From Botrytis cinerea B05.10 (Eukaryota; Ascomycota; Leotiomycetes; Helotiales; Sclerotiniaceae), in NCBI RefSeq assembly GCF_000143535.2, contig NC_037319.1, positions 2,108,001-2,172,000 on the forward strand: a DNA stretch of 64,000 nucleotides, written 5' to 3'. Of this stretch, positions 1-12,883 are shown piece after piece (within the stretch, counting starts at the first letter, position 1; each line of letters starts with the position of its first letter). Both the position numbers and the translations under genes were made by a program. The notes beneath the pieces were generated by a model. It searched no databases. It saw nothing but the letters and a program-made list of their open reading frames with translations, and was not told where the DNA came from.

Positions 1-3000
1 CGTCGATTCATCAAAGATTGCGAGAACCGCCCTAGGGTTAGAGTTACATGAGATCCCTTTCACCACAAATATAGAAGCTGCACTAGTAATTCACTCTACT
101 GGCCTCGTTTTCATTGGTCTCGGCGATTAGATTATGTATGATCAAAGTGATGCCATCTCATACGTATCTCTATCCCATCCAGATCTCGTCTGAAGTTCCC
201 TGACAAGATTATAAATACCAAGGATCCTACCTAATATCTATTCCCCCCCCCCCCCCCCCCCCCCCTAAATCTTCGTGTCTTTAGCCATACAGCTTCTACA
301 GATATGTATAAATGAAGTATTTCCGGTATAAACTTGGAATATCTCCCGGTATCAGCCGATACTTGAACTTATAAACCATCCCATCACTACCATTTCTTTT
401 AGTGTCGGCTTACCATAACTGTTACTGCTGACATTACTATTATTCGTTCAAGCGTAGTCCTAGTCCATCTTCCTTATTACAAGTCATTATAGCCCGCAAG
501 TCTCATCTGAAGCTAACCCCGAATTCACAATTCTAATCTATTCCCAACTCATGGGAGTAAAACTCGATCTATTTAATAGTGCACAGCGAACAAAGTTCTC
601 GATGCATCCACAACATCTCCATACTTCTGGTGGACATTGTCCCCGGAAAGAACTCGTTTCTTAATCAGAGTAAAATCACAGTCCAGTATTCGGGTTCTAG
701 CAGCAGTTGTCACAATAAGCCCTTTCCCTCTTGATTTCGTTTTTCTGATATGGACTCAGATGTAAAGATCATCCACTATATCAAAACTGTGAGAGATGCA
801 AGGCTTCCACCAGTGATTCATTAGTGATGAATCATCAATGAACAGTCATATTGATAGCTAATGGAAAATCTGTTCTTCAATTCCATTTCGGCTGTCCTTT
901 TCAAACATACTTGTCGTCATATATCTATTAATACTGTTACTGTTACTGAAAAATTGTGGGATCATTTACAAAAGTATCAAGCTTCAGTGAGACACACTTT
1001 TAATAGTCATGAACCTAACGGACTTCCCGCCTGCTTAAAGAATCGAAACTTTGCTTACGACTTGTAGGGTTTATAGATTCAATTCTATTGCTCTCCTGGT
1101 TTTCTATGACGATTTTCGTTTGTGAACTTGAGAGATAGTTTTCATTCACTGGAAAGTACGACCGACTGCGTTATGATATCTGCTTTGAAGAGTGCTGGGG
1201 TAAGTAAATGTGTACCCCTCGTAGATTCTACGACTGATAAAAAGTTTAAGAAAGTGATATTCCTCTGGGTAGATAGTTGTGCCTAGGCATCCAAAAAGAA
1301 AAAGGTGTTTATTTTTAGAAATCCCGTACATATATTTTCGGTATGATGAAGGAGAAACTACTAAAGTTGTATCAAAAAGAGGCAGTCAAAAGTAGCCGAG
1401 TAGGCATGTATGTTATTTCCTGTGTTTTGATCTCAATCATCTGGACTCTATATTCAGGGGGAACCTGAGTTGCCATTGATATTTTCCTATTTGTAAAGGT
1501 GATAGGGTGTAAATTTGGTATCTTGCATTGCCACCGAAACATTATAGTGACTATCACTTAGATTGTTATTGTTGAGATTGCTAGCTATAATTGGTATATA
1601 CTCTTAGCTTTCTACCATTAATCCTAATTCCCCCTCCCCTCTCGAAAACAAACGCAGCGTTCTCGCTTTATGTTACTCATATCATCTCTTTTCAATCCTA
1701 TTTGCTAGATATAGTTCTTCAATTACTTTCTAGATATCAAACCATTATTATAATATACTCTGTCAAATAGCTGACACATTTCTTAATCACTAGTAGATGA
1801 GATGGTTCATTGGCCATTCCCTCCATGAAAAAATCTACCTCACAGCTGCTACACTTTATTCTGTATCTAATTCATACTTTATGCTCCGTATTCCATGCCC
1901 TATTCAAGCCTTCAACCCCCCCCCGCCCCATCATCCATCAAAAACTACTCTTCCTTCCAGAAAACCCCCACGAAATACCCAGCCTGTGTAAATTTGTAAA
2001 TCATCTAAAACCTATATCTCTCTCCATCTAACCCAATCATCCCGTTCCCACTCCTATGCTTTCCTCCAAGTTTCCACAAAAGGAAAACATATCATAAATG
2101 GATCCATACATCCAGCAGGGAAGAAAATCACTATAATATTTAGCTTGTTCTAAATTACCAGCAATGTGTGAGTATGGATATAAGTATGAGTATTTCCACA
2201 ATCTCTCTCAACTCTGAGACCCACGATCTGTAGGAGAGGAACAATCCATGCAATTCTCAGTACTTCTCTTCCCATCCTTGCTCATCCGCGTAGACGGAAG
2301 GAGGAAAGGAGATGTGATACAGCGAAATAAACATAACATTCACCATGACTAGTTCAAACTCCTCAAGAGGAAAGTCTTATAGGTCTGTTCGCGAGTATCC
2401 ATCTACATTTCTTCAGTACTAGTTCTCGAGGATGTGAATCGTTGGGCACTGAAGATGCAGATATCTGAGAGTCTTTCTGACTTCTCAGCTTCACAGTCTG
2501 TAGGATACACACGAATAAATAAGCAAGTAAGCAAACAAGCAAGCAAACAGCCCCAACGCAATTCACGCTGTATTGAAAATCGATGCGCTAACCCCCCTCA
2601 GAATCATCTCACCCATCATTCTCCCATCCGACATCCGATATATAGAAACTCCACACATATGCTCTACTACATGTCCATAAGCTCGAATTGATACTTAATA
2701 ACCACTCATCACTATTCATCTTCTCATCTCCAACTCCCCAATAGTCATCAGTTGTCAGTTATATAAAGATTGCATGATCGAATAACTATACAATACTACT
2801 AAAACATTCCTATAAATTACTACTGTGATTCGGAATTTTATGGGCGTTTGATTGTTTTTGTTGCGTTAGGTGTTGTGGTATCACTTGATGTGATATTATG
2901 TGATATGATATGATAGTTAGTATACGAAAGGTTGGAATCTTATCATAGGGACTGTTATACATATACATATATATATATGATTAGTAGCTAATCTTCTATT

Positions 3001-4574
3001 GATCTATTCAATCAATCAATTGATTACCCAACCATCTATCCAGCACACCCTTCCACTCACCCATTTCAATAAAGTCAAAGACGACCTTTCATTCATTCCC
3101 CCAAACTCAAACTCAGAGTCTGAGATCCAGAGATGCAGCGCCTAAGAGTTTAAAGCTCCTCTGTGCTTTATTTATTATTTATCATTTACCATCCATCCAT
3201 TCATCTTCATCATCGTCATCACCCACTCGTAAACAAGACGAGCCAATGCTAAACCCCAATAAAATCCCCTTCTTTCCTTTTCAAAAGAAGCCAAAGTTAA
3301 AGCTAATACTGACACAAATAATATCCATCGATCGATCACCTTTCAAATCTCCGATCTTAAGCCCAATCCCCTCATCTCAAACTTCCCCCTCAAAATTCGT
3401 AATTGTATATCCCACATCCTATAGAACAAAACATCTACTAGTACTCTACTCATATACCGAATAAACAATACTTTACACATGTACATCCACACACATACAC
3501 ACCAATCACAAGTTCTCTCAAATCCTTATTGATATTCCTGAATTCCTAGAATACTCGCTGTACTCACTCGCTATTATTTGCTTTCAATTAATCATTTAGA
3601 TAGGTAGGTAGCTGGATTTCTTTAATCCTAATCTCAATCTCAACCTTAATCTCAGCTCCCAACTTCAAAACCTAGGGGGGTTAATCTAGAGACACACACA
3701 TACACATATATACATACTAATCAACCAACCCCCGAGAAACAAGAAACAAGAACTACACACACACACACACAAAGTAGAACAATTACGATTAATACCAAAC
3801 CCAAACTCGACCAAGTAAGTTTCTTGTACTCCGATGCTAAATATTTAGATGCAGAGGAGAGAGAGAGTAAAGTACTATGATAAATAAATGGATAGATGAA
3901 CCTAAGTAGTTGAGTGATAATCTATCCATCAAACCCCAAACCCCAAATCGAGAATCGAGAATCAAGGAAATACAAACATCCCACCTCACCACCGAGATGA
4001 GAGTAGATAGAAGCGAGAAGATATAAAAAAAAGAGAGACAGGTGAGTAAAAGATATCAATAGAAAGAAAGAAAGAAAGAAAGGGAAAGAGAGGAAAGTTT
4101 TAGAAGAATATACATACATACATACAGGGATGTATCTTAATCCTTGTACTGAGAAAGAAGAGTAGAAGAATAGAAGAATAGAAGAATAGAATAATTGCTC
4201 AAGGTGAATCCTCCATATAAGTATATACATACAAATAACCAAAAATCAAATCGAATCGAAGCGTGCTTGCCCAACATACATCAGTTATCATTAAGCACAT
4301 GCGCTACAAACAACAAAACCCTCATTGTTCTTTCCCAAGCAAGCAAAAGAAGAAGAAGAAAGTCGAGGTGGGTATAAGCTAAAACAAGCAGTATGGATAA
4401 TATCCATATCCATATCCACACCCTCCTCCTTATTTCCTTTCCAAAATCAAATATCAAATAGAAAATATCAAAAATCAAATAGCAAATAGCAAATAGCAAA
4501 TATTCAATTCATACTCACTCACTCATTATTACAATACACAAGATATAATTACCGATCTATTATTGATTGATTGA
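1..4574. other. AT-rich gene-poor spacer
   Basis: I find no supportable gene here. All open frames are short (about 106 codons at most), many lack an ATG, and none resembles a known family. The first 3 kb is AT-rich and stop-dense on both strands. From about 3.7 kb onward it becomes a patchwork of purine-rich and CA-rich simple sequence (CA tract near 3755-3772, AGAA tract near 4063-4085), which may be the promoter and 5' leader region of the gene that starts at 4626. No tRNA-like or rRNA-like block was seen by eye. Confidence 0.6.
243..265. repeat. Poly-C homopolymer, 23 nt
   Basis: An uninterrupted run of 23 C residues lies in AT-rich spacer. It is one of three long G/C homopolymers in the window; the others are at 12697-12714 and 49507-49528. 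The exact length is prone to sequencing and replication slippage. Confidence 0.9.
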
Positions 4575-4625
4575 TTGATTCTTCTTCCAAATCCCCCCCC
4601 CCAACTCGTACATCTCTTTTTGCAA

Positions 4626-5597
4626 ATGAATTCATCCACACCAGCGACATCGAAAAATGCCATGCCGAGGTATTCATCAAGCGAAGAGGATGATTCGCAG
4701 CCTCCCAGCCTTATATTTTCCGCTACGCCATCACTCCATGAAGAGATTTTGCCGAGTTCTCATATCGGAGTTCGTGATTCGGGAGGATATGATAGGGATG
4801 ATGATTCGGAAGGGTATGGTGGAGATGACGAGGGCACAAGGGGAATTAGAGCGTATGTGAAGAGAAAATATGTACCTGGAGCGCAGATGAAAAAAAAGGT
4901 ACAGAAGGATTTGGAAAGAAGAAAGGAATTGGGAGAAATGGGAGAACGCAGGTCGAATTCGATTGATTCTATGGGAAAGAATGGATTAGCAAAGAGTCGA
5001 GAACCTCTAAATCGGGCGAGTGGTGATCTCGTGGAACAATATCTGGTGAATCATGATGGAGTGGCAGTGAAAGCAAACAAACAACGGAGGGATGACCAGA
5101 CACCCTTAAAGCAAATGAAGAAGGGGCACCAAAACCATTCTTCAATACCAGATATGAGAATATCAGAAGGAAGGAATGGCCCCGAGACCGCTCAAATTGC
5201 CATGGAAATGGGCGAATCTGATATGGCCTCGGCATCGGCATCTCCAAGGCAATTATTTAAATACAAACCGACATCCACACCAATAACAGTCCCACCACCG
5301 GCACATTTTCAATGGCGAGTTCCTAGATCAATTCTAACCCATGATTATGTGGAACCGGCAAGGGCACGCCTTGGATGGGACAAAGCCAAGTCACACACTG
5401 ATAGAATAAGTCCGGGGCAAACATCACGGGTTGATGCTTCGCCGTTTGGTCACAAGTTGGAGTCAAACTCAACTCCGCGTATCATGACTGAAGGACTTGG
5501 AGCGATAAAGGCATTGTACGATAGACTGGAAGATTCATCTTCAAAACGGAGGAAGACAGAAAGGGAATACAAGATTGGTGGATGGTATGGAAGATGA
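4626..5597 (+). CDS. Hypothetical basic protein, 323 aa
   Basis: This is a single open frame that I read from the ATG at 4626 (MNSSTPATSKNAMPRYSSS); the open frame extends 17 codons upstream but has no earlier ATG. The product is 323 residues and hydrophilic. It has an acidic Ser-rich N-terminus (SSSEEDDSQ), a Gly/Asp-rich stretch, a basic helix-like segment (YVKRKYVPGAQMKKKVQKDLERRKELG) split by no intron signal I could find, and a C-terminus ending in a KRRKTEREYK cluster that resembles a nuclear localisation signal. There is no signal peptide or membrane segment. I do not recognise the family. The Pro-flanked segment around PPAHFQWRVPRSILTHDYV and the terminal IGGWYGR look most likely to be conserved. 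The calm codon pattern and ATG support a real gene; the function is unknown and nuclear location is inference. Confidence 0.6.
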   Translation: MNSSTPATSKNAMPRYSSSEEDDSQPPSLIFSATPSLHEEILPSSHIGVRDSGGYDRDDDSEGYGGDDEGTRGIRAYVKRKYVPGAQMKKKVQKDLERRKELGEMGERRSNSIDSMGKNGLAKSREPLNRASGDLVEQYLVNHDGVAVKANKQRRDDQTPLKQMKKGHQNHSSIPDMRISEGRNGPETAQIAMEMGESDMASASASPRQLFKYKPTSTPITVPPPAHFQWRVPRSILTHDYVEPARARLGWDKAKSHTDRISPGQTSRVDASPFGHKLESNSTPRIMTEGLGAIKALYDRLEDSSSKRRKTEREYKIGGWYGR

Positions 5598-7061
5598 TAT
5601 GGAGAAGAATTGATAGAGGGAGATGAAAATACTTTGGGGAGTATAAAGCAAGCGGAATGAATACATTTGTGATATAGTTAATGCCAGCGAAACATTGATA
5701 GAATTTTAGCCCTGTGAGAATGTACTTAATTCTTGCAGAGTTCAACGTGAGCCCTTGAAATGAGTATGCAATTCTAACTGGGTGTTTGTGTCGCTTTCAA
5801 ATATTGAAGTACCTGGTTGTTGGATTGTAGTTCAGAATATTAGGGTCCATGATCGATACACCGTCCGAGGCTCCTTGGTGTTTGGATTGGCACAACATCA
5901 TCTCCGATAGTCGCATACTCCTCATCTAGTCAAGGGATTGGAGAAGTGTAAGACGGTGAAGTGAAGGACGGCTACAAAGCTCGACTACTGACTTGCAGTG
6001 GTAATCTAAGTACAGCACACCACTAAGTATGCTCTAAGATCCGAAGATTCCGGATTGAACAGTAGGATTTATTATATTAACAGTCCTCATGATCAAAAGG
6101 GTTTCCGTCACTAAACAGTAAGCCCTCTCCAGAGCCCCATCGTAGCCATCGTAGCCATGGCAGTCATTGTCGGAATAACCGGGAGTATCTTTTTCCAAGC
6201 TACACAGCTGGGGCGCTTGGTTGTGTTGTCCATAGAATTGGGGAACGCAAGTAACAATCGAATCCTGGATTGCCATGTATTAATTTGTATGCAGATACAA
6301 TTGCAATAAAAGTCGGGCCCCAATGTATGTATGCACCAATTCCGAAGATTAGCCATGTTCCCACGGGGGAGCGGGGGAGAAAATCCGGAGGTTCCCAGTT
6401 TATTGGTAAAGAATACTACTGCTGGATGTTCGGATAGGCTTCTTATTCGAGAACTCCGACGCTTGCCATGGCCCATGGGGAAAAATGATGGAGAAGAGGA
6501 GAAGAGGAGAAGAGGAGAATGTGATCTCAGTGTAATCGGTCCGATGAGATATATAGTGGTACAATTTGATAAATTGGTAAGGATGGGAAGTAGCGTGAAG
6601 TCTAGAGAAGTGTGAACGGCGGGGTCGGGTATCGGTGTAGATAGTTACGAGGCTTCCGAACGTACACTGCGTAGGGACTTTCTAGTGTAATTCGTGTTGA
6701 CATACGGCTCGATCCATGATTGTGTGGCTGGTCAGGTTCGTGGAAAGCTTGGAAAGCTTGGCTAGCGATGAGATGGCGAAGAAGGAGAAAGAAAGGGATA
6801 GGAAGGCGGGGCGGAGATGTCGTTCCTAGACTTTTAGTGGATATTTGAGATGTTGCCGATCGGAAGTGCCATTCTTGGTTGGAGCGTGTCGTAGGGTGGT
6901 CAAGTTTGCTTGGTGAGTGAGTTGTTTGTCTTGCAAAAGGGTTTGGTTGATGAAAATGGGGGTGAACCGATGATCAACCGCGAATTCTAGAACTTCTTCA
7001 AGTGCCCCTGTTGATCTGACGGGGTTGGACTCCCTCCCACCCTGATTGCACATGTCGTGAT

Positions 7062-7165
7062 ATTATGATGATGGTGATGATGATGGTGGTGAGGGTGGTG
7101 AGGGTGGTGAGGGTGGTGAGGATGGTGAGGATGGTGAGGATGGTGAGGATGGTGATAATGGTGAT
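7062..7165. repeat. 9-bp minisatellite (GGTGGTGAG), about 9 copies
   Basis: After a short ATG/ATGGTG tract (7062-7084) comes a tandem array with a 9-bp unit. Four copies of GGTGGTGAG (7085-7120) are followed by three of GATGGTGAG (7121-7147), then two decayed copies ending GATGGTGAT and AATGGTGAT (to 7165). The block order of variants suggests expansion by slippage or unequal exchange with point drift at one end. The 9-bp period keeps frames open, so long apparent His/Pro frames on the other strand are by-products. Confidence 0.85.
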
Positions 7166-8180
7166 GAGAGTAATGCCGATGATTATCTTTCCGCATTCCC
7201 TTGTCGATTCACACTCAACAGACTCACGCAACGATCTCCCTTGTGTTATAGACCATCTCATCTTCTGCATCATCCATTCCTCCATTCATTCCATATTGAA
7301 CCGTTACTCCGTACGATCCAGCATACAACTGAGCCACCTCACGACACGACGGAGAAAAAAAAGAAGAAAAAGAAGAAAGTCAATTTGCATACAGAAGTGG
7401 AGTATTCATGATTCGATCATCACTTGACAGGCAAATAAATACATGCACATCCACATATCCATATCCACATCCATATCCACGCACCATACCAAGCAAGTGC
7501 TGTGTGGAAATCGGATGTGTCTGCTGTGTAATGTGTAATGTGTAATGTGTAATCTCTAATCTGTAAGCACCAAGCACCAAGCACCATTCCCCGCCCTTTT
7601 TCCCCAAGTTCCGAAGAAAATCCGATTATGGGACTATGAGTTTGTGGGTTTGTGGATTTGTGGGGCTGTGGGTCCGCGCGGGTCAACATGTTTTTTTTTT
7701 CTGAAGTTTGTGGGGTTTGCGGAGGTTGAGATGAACATGCATCCTTAGTTACAGCTGCAGTACGAACAATGGAATGCCATCTAATGGCGTCTGATGTATC
7801 TGTTGGAGACCGAGTATGATGGGCTTTGCTATGAGATGCTTGGATGGCGAAGAGAGACTCTGTCGACGTCTGTGAGAGACATGTGCGATGAGGACAAAGA
7901 CACCCAAGCCATCAATCCCGTATCTGAGAGTCGACCGTTTGTTCAGATCTCTAATATGGGATATGGGCGGATAGAAATTGCCGGGCAGGCTAAACGCTTG
8001 GAAGTTCAGTCTCTGCCAATTAATCTCTCGTGATCCTGCATCCATGCTTGTCATATTATCATCATCATCATCGTTGATGCATGTCAGCTTGGAAATGAAA
8101 TGACGTTGGTGTGTTTGTTTGCTTGACAGCGAATGCCTGCGGTGCAGAGCACGCGTTCACAGCAGAAACAGCAATCTCAG

Positions 8181-8245
8181 TGACGACGACAACAACAACA
8201 ACAACAGCAGCAACAGCAACAACAGCCACAACCACAACAACTGAG
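8181..8245. repeat. CAA/CAG trinucleotide tract
   Basis: An imperfect trinucleotide tract of CAA units mixed with CAG and CCA, beginning with GACGACGAC. It lies about 760 bp upstream of the GH3 start codon and is flanked by no supported coding frame. Confidence 0.8.
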
Positions 8246-8553
8246 ATGTGATGCCACGAAAAGAGTACCCGCGGAATTGACAGTCTCGGAATATCTAATA
8301 CGCCTTTCACCGCGAAACACAACTTTTACAATAAGCTTCCCCCCAAGACGCGATACGATTGATATAATTTTATATGGTGTACAAGGTGGTATGCTCGTAC
8401 ACATTGACCCAACATGTCACTCTAAATTGCCTAGGTATCCAGGAACTTTATCTGCCGAAGATCTTTCCCTTCTTTCGCCCAACTCATGCACGTCGTCTGA
8501 TAGTCTACCACTCGACCAGGGAACTAGGTGTTTAACTTTTTGCTTACCGGTGT

Positions 8554-8651
8554 GCTGGGGAAGCTCAATGTTTCTTTTGCAAGATCTGCTCGTGTACCTA
8601 CCTAGTACCCACCTAGTACCTACACCCACCCAGGTAATGCGCCAGCTAGCC
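8554..8651 (+). promoter_or_regulatory. Possible CreA and XlnR-type sites upstream of GH3
   Basis: CTGGGG at 8554-8559 fits the carbon-catabolite repressor consensus SYGGRG. CTAGCC at 8646-8651 is the reverse complement of GGCTAG, which fits the xylanase-regulator core GGCTAR. Between them lies a short repeated CCTAGTACC-like string (about 8597-8625). Such hexamers occur often by chance, so this is only a pointer to sugar-responsive control of the downstream beta-glucosidase. Confidence 0.25.
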
Positions 8652-8838
8652 CTTCATTCCTACCGATGTGTATGTATGTGTCTGTACTATGCGCGTCGAA
8701 GACCCCATTTTCGAACATTAATCCATCATCCATGGGTCTACTCCGTACAGATCAGGAGTAGATGGGGCGAAATGCAGACTCCACAGACAGACAGACAGAC
8801 AGTTAAGGTTGGGAGGTAGGTGTGTCTGTCTCGCTCGC

Positions 8839-8848
8839 TATATAAAGT
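8839..8848 (+). promoter_or_regulatory. TATA box for the GH3 gene
   Basis: CTATATAAAG lies about 160 bp upstream of the ATG at 9004. It is followed by CT-rich sequence typical of fungal transcription start regions. The position fits a TATA-driven, highly regulated secreted-enzyme gene with a leader of roughly 130 nt. Confidence 0.55.
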
Positions 8849-9003
8849 ATCTTGCCATCCCACCATGTTTCCTTCTTTCCTTCGAAGATCAGTACAGTCA
8901 ATCTTCTCAATTCATTTGAGATTGTACCTGCTTATTCCTCAATCCCTTTGAATTTCATCTTTCATCCAATCACCATTCAATTGGTGGTGGCTCTTTCCTC
9001 AAA

Positions 9004-12000
9004 ATGAGATATTCACTCGTCGTTGCTGGGTTACTGGCCGCGGCCTCCCCCAGTCAACAAGAAAGTACGTTGCATCGTGCTACCAAACAATCACGTCAAG
9101 TTTGTACTCCCCATTTCCATTTTCTCTCCTCTCTCCCTTTCCTTCCACAAACCATGTTTCTCTCAATGAAAGGAGAAAACCACCACTCGTTCTTCTTCAT
9201 TACCGCCGTGTATGATTATATCCATTTATAATTTACACAACCGCATCGTCAAAACTTCACCATGAAGAGTTTATTGGATCTCGTTCTTGTTCTGTCCGGC
9301 ATCATCACAGGAGATCGAAAATTGCTAACTCTTGGTACGAAGTCGTCGAATTCTACATACCCCGGCGCCGTCGATCCGGCCACTGATTCAGGTGCTGTCT
9401 TCGGTCAAACCAGCGAACCATTTTATCCTTCGCCATGGATGAACCCAAATACCGGCGGATGGGAGGATGCCTATGTTAAGGCCAAGGATTTTGTTTCGCA
9501 GCTTACCTTGTTGGAGAAGGTTAATTTGACTACTGGTGTTGGGTGAGCTTGGTTGATCTTTACAGTGCTGAATGTAAAACTAATCATCATTTAGATGGGA
9601 AGGAGAACAATGTGTCGGTCAAGCTGGATCAGTTCCTCGACTCGGTCTTCGATCGATGTGTATGCAAGATTCTCCAGTTGGTGTTCGTGATACCGATTTT
9701 AACTCGGTTTTCTCGAGTGGCCAATCCGTTGCAGCTACCTTTGATCGTGGTTTGATGTATGCTCGGGGTTATGCTATGGGTAAGTTTCAATTTACTCCGA
9801 TTGGTTCATACATTTCGGACTCAAGCTAACTCATTTTGTAGGTCAAGAGCATAAAGCAAAGGGTGTAACTGTGCAACTCGGTCCCGTCGCTGGTCCTCTT
9901 GGTCGTGCTCCACAAGGTGGACGTAACTGGGAAGGATTTAGTCCAGATCCTGTCTTGACAGGTATTGGAATTGCTGAAACCATCAAAGGTATTCAAGACG
10001 CTGGTATCATTGCTTGTGCCAAGCATTTCATCGGTAACGAACAGGTTTGTACTCTTTTACTTTCCGATTATCAATACACGGGATACTTTTATTAGTTTCC
10101 TGATAATCCATTACTACTTCGATAACTTACAAATATTTAGGAACATTTCCGTCAATCTGGCGAATCACAAGGCTTCGGCTTCAACATCACTGAATCCAGT
10201 TCATCCAACATTGACGATGTCACCATGCACGAGACATACCTCTGGCCATTCGCAGACGCAGTTCGCGCTGGTGTTGGTTCCATTATGTGTTCTTACAACC
10301 AAGTCAACAACTCCTATGCTTGTCAAAACTCCAAGATGCTCAACAACTTGCTCAAGGATGAGCTCGGATTCCAAGGATTTGTTATGACTGATTGGCAAGC
10401 TCAGCACACTGGAGCAGCTTCAGCTGTCGCTGGATTGGATATGACCATGCCTGGTGATACCCTCTTCAACAGTGGAGAGAGTTTCTGGGGAACCAACCTC
10501 ACATTAGCAGTTATCAATGGAACCGTTCCAGAATGGAGAATTGACGACATGGCAATGAGAATTATGGCTGCTTACTTCAAAGTTGGTCTCACATTGGACG
10601 AGCCAGAAATCAACTTCTCTTCATGGACTCTTGATACATATGGACCGCTCCACTACGCAGCTGGAAAGGATGTTCAACAAATTAACTGGCACGTCGATGT
10701 TAGAGGAGACCATGCAAAGTTGATCAGAGATATTGGAGCTCGATCAACAGTCCTCTTGAAGAACACCAACAACGCACTTCCTCTTTCAAAGCCTAAATTC
10801 CTTGCTGTTATTGGAGAGGATGCTGGCTCAAGCCCTTACGGACCTAATGGATGCTCTGACAGAGGTTGCGATAACGGCACTCTTGGCATGGCTTGGGGTT
10901 CTGGTTCCGCCAACTTCCCTTACCTTGTCACTCCAGACACTGCTCTTCAAAACCAAGCCATTGCTGATGGCACTGTTTACCAGAGCATCTTGGATAACTA
11001 TGCTACGGCCCAAATCGAAGCACTTGTTAGTCAAGAAGTCACTGCCATTGTTTTCGTCAACGCCAATTCCGGAGAAGGATATATCAGTGTTGATGGAAAC
11101 ATTGGTGATCGCAACAACCTTACTCTCTGGAACTCTGGTGATGCTTTGATTAAAAACGTCTCTGCCCTCTGCAACAACACTATCGTCGTTATTCACTCCA
11201 CTGGACCTACTTTGGTTGGCGATTGGTATGACAACGAGAACATCACTGCAATCTTGTGGGCTGGTGTACCAGGACAAGAAAGTGGAAACAGTATCACTGA
11301 TGTTCTATATGGAAAGGTTAACCCTGCTGCCCGTACACCATTCACATGGGGACCAACTAGAGAGAGTTACGGTACCGATGTTCTCTACGAGCCAAACAAC
11401 GGTGAGGCTGCACCACAACTCGACTTCACTGAAGGAAACTTCATTGATTACCGCGCTTTTGATGCTCAAGGTATCGAACCAATTTACGAGTTTGGCTTTG
11501 GTCTCTCATACACCACATTCAACTACTCTGGCCTTACTGTTACCAAGAATGCCAATGCAAGCAGCACTTACACTCCATCATCTGGATTGACTCAAGCTGC
11601 TCCATCTTTTGGAAACTTCTCCACAGACCTCAATGACTACATCTTCCCCAACGGTTCATTCCCATATGTTTACCAATACATTTACCCATACCTCAACACC
11701 AGCGATGCTGCCGCCTCATCTGCGGATCCAAATTACGGTCAAAATGCCTCCGAGTTCCTCCCACCAAAGGCAACTGACGGATCTGCTCAACCTATTCTCG
11801 CAGCAGGTGGTGCACCAGGAGGTAACCCAGCACTTTACGACGTGCTTTACACCGTTACTGCACAAATCCAAAACTCCGGTAAACTTGATGGTGAAGAAGT
11901 TCCCCAACTCTACGTTAAGCTCGGTGGACCCAATGATCCTCTTATCGTATTGAGAGGCTTCGAAAGACTTTCCATCCCTGCAGGAAATACTACTACTTTC

Positions 12001-12135
12001 ACGGCTGATTTGACCAGAAGAGATTTGAGCAACTGGGATACAGCCGCGCAAAACTGGTTCATTAGTAACTACACTAAGACAGTTTACGTTGGTTCCAGTT
12101 CAAGAAACTTGCCATTGAGTCAGGATTTGGCTTAA
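9004..12135 (+). CDS. Secreted GH3 beta-glucosidase (5 exons, 891 aa)
   Basis: This enzyme hydrolyses terminal beta-glucosyl residues of cellobiose and other beta-glucosides outside the cell, the last step of cellulose breakdown. Exons by splice signals and frame: 9004-9064, 9311-9542, 9595-9779, 9842-10044, 10141-12135 (2676 nt, 891 residues). The N-terminus [17 protein letters not shown] is a signal peptide. The protein follows the Aspergillus BglA pattern along its length: [57 protein letters not shown]. The nucleophile is Asp at about residue 311 in GFVMTDW, and the acid/base Glu is about residue 539 in [10 protein letters not shown]-terminal fibronectin-III-like domain follows ([13 protein letters not shown]). 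Many NxS/T sites suggest N-glycosylation. The first intron (246 bp) is long and contains a second credible ATG at 9262, so the start is not certain. Family assignment is firm. Confidence 0.93.
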
Positions 12136-12696
12136 GAGGAGGTGAATGAAATAGGATGGGAGGAAGTGGGTCATGATGAACCAGATTTAATACATAATGA
12201 CGAGGGGTGGGAAATGAATGGAAGGATAGCCTTTTGGGTATGGCTACGTACATATATTATGAAGTTATGAAATGAATACATATGACATAGATGCAAAATT
12301 TGAGATGGTCCATTGATTTTACGAAAGTGATGACGAAATTCTACATTGAGGATGAAAATGAATATAGTTACCTAGCCATTGGGTGGGTTTTGGTATAGAT
12401 AGACTTAGAAAATAGAGACGTGTTACCTGCTTGACAGATAACATCCAGTAAATGAAGTTGGGGATTAGAATTGGGGTATCCGTGAAGTTGATGCGTTTTG
12501 TGAGCTATGCTGGTTGTGAGATGCAGTTAATGGTCTGTTTGTTTACTTGAGTTTGGTTGTTGGTGAGGGGACATTGGTAAGTTTTGTTTTTGTCTTTTGG
12601 GGGAGGGGGAGTTAGAGAAAGGGAGAGAGGGATCATGATTATAATTACAACTACAAGGAAGATAAAGATAAAGATCATTGATAGCCTGGTTTTTCC

Positions 12697-12714
12697 GGGG
12701 GGGGGGGGGGGGGG
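12697..12714. repeat. Poly-G homopolymer, 18 nt
   Basis: Eighteen consecutive G residues follow TTTTCC in the spacer downstream of the GH3 gene. No coding frame uses it convincingly. Confidence 0.9.
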
Positions 12715-12883
12715 AGAGGAATGAATGGAGGAATGAGGTTTCTTTCGTGTTGAGTGTATTTTCCTGGTGGGAGAAAGGGGGAAAGAAGGAAAGAAGGAAA
12801 GGGGAAAGAAACTTCATACCTGGTAGATCAATTATACTCATGCTTTTGGTTCTGAACTTTTGGTAGATTGATAGATATAGATA

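Larger units (their letters stand above)
5598..8838. other. Intergenic spacer with simple repeats
   Basis: I support no gene here. The longest frames come from repeats (His-rich or Val-rich translations of the 9-bp minisatellite at 7085-7165) or are short and lack homology. The stretch includes a GTGTAAT-type 7-bp repeat (about 7527-7553), CACCAAG repeats (about 7568-7586), TTTGTGG repeats (about 7640-7665), and a CAA/CAG tract at 8181-8245. The last few hundred bases are probably the GH3 promoter. Confidence 0.55.

Noticed and set aside
6987..7196. His/Pro-rich open frame on the reverse strand
   Set aside because: It is the translation of the 9-bp minisatellite; all frames stay open because the unit is a multiple of three.
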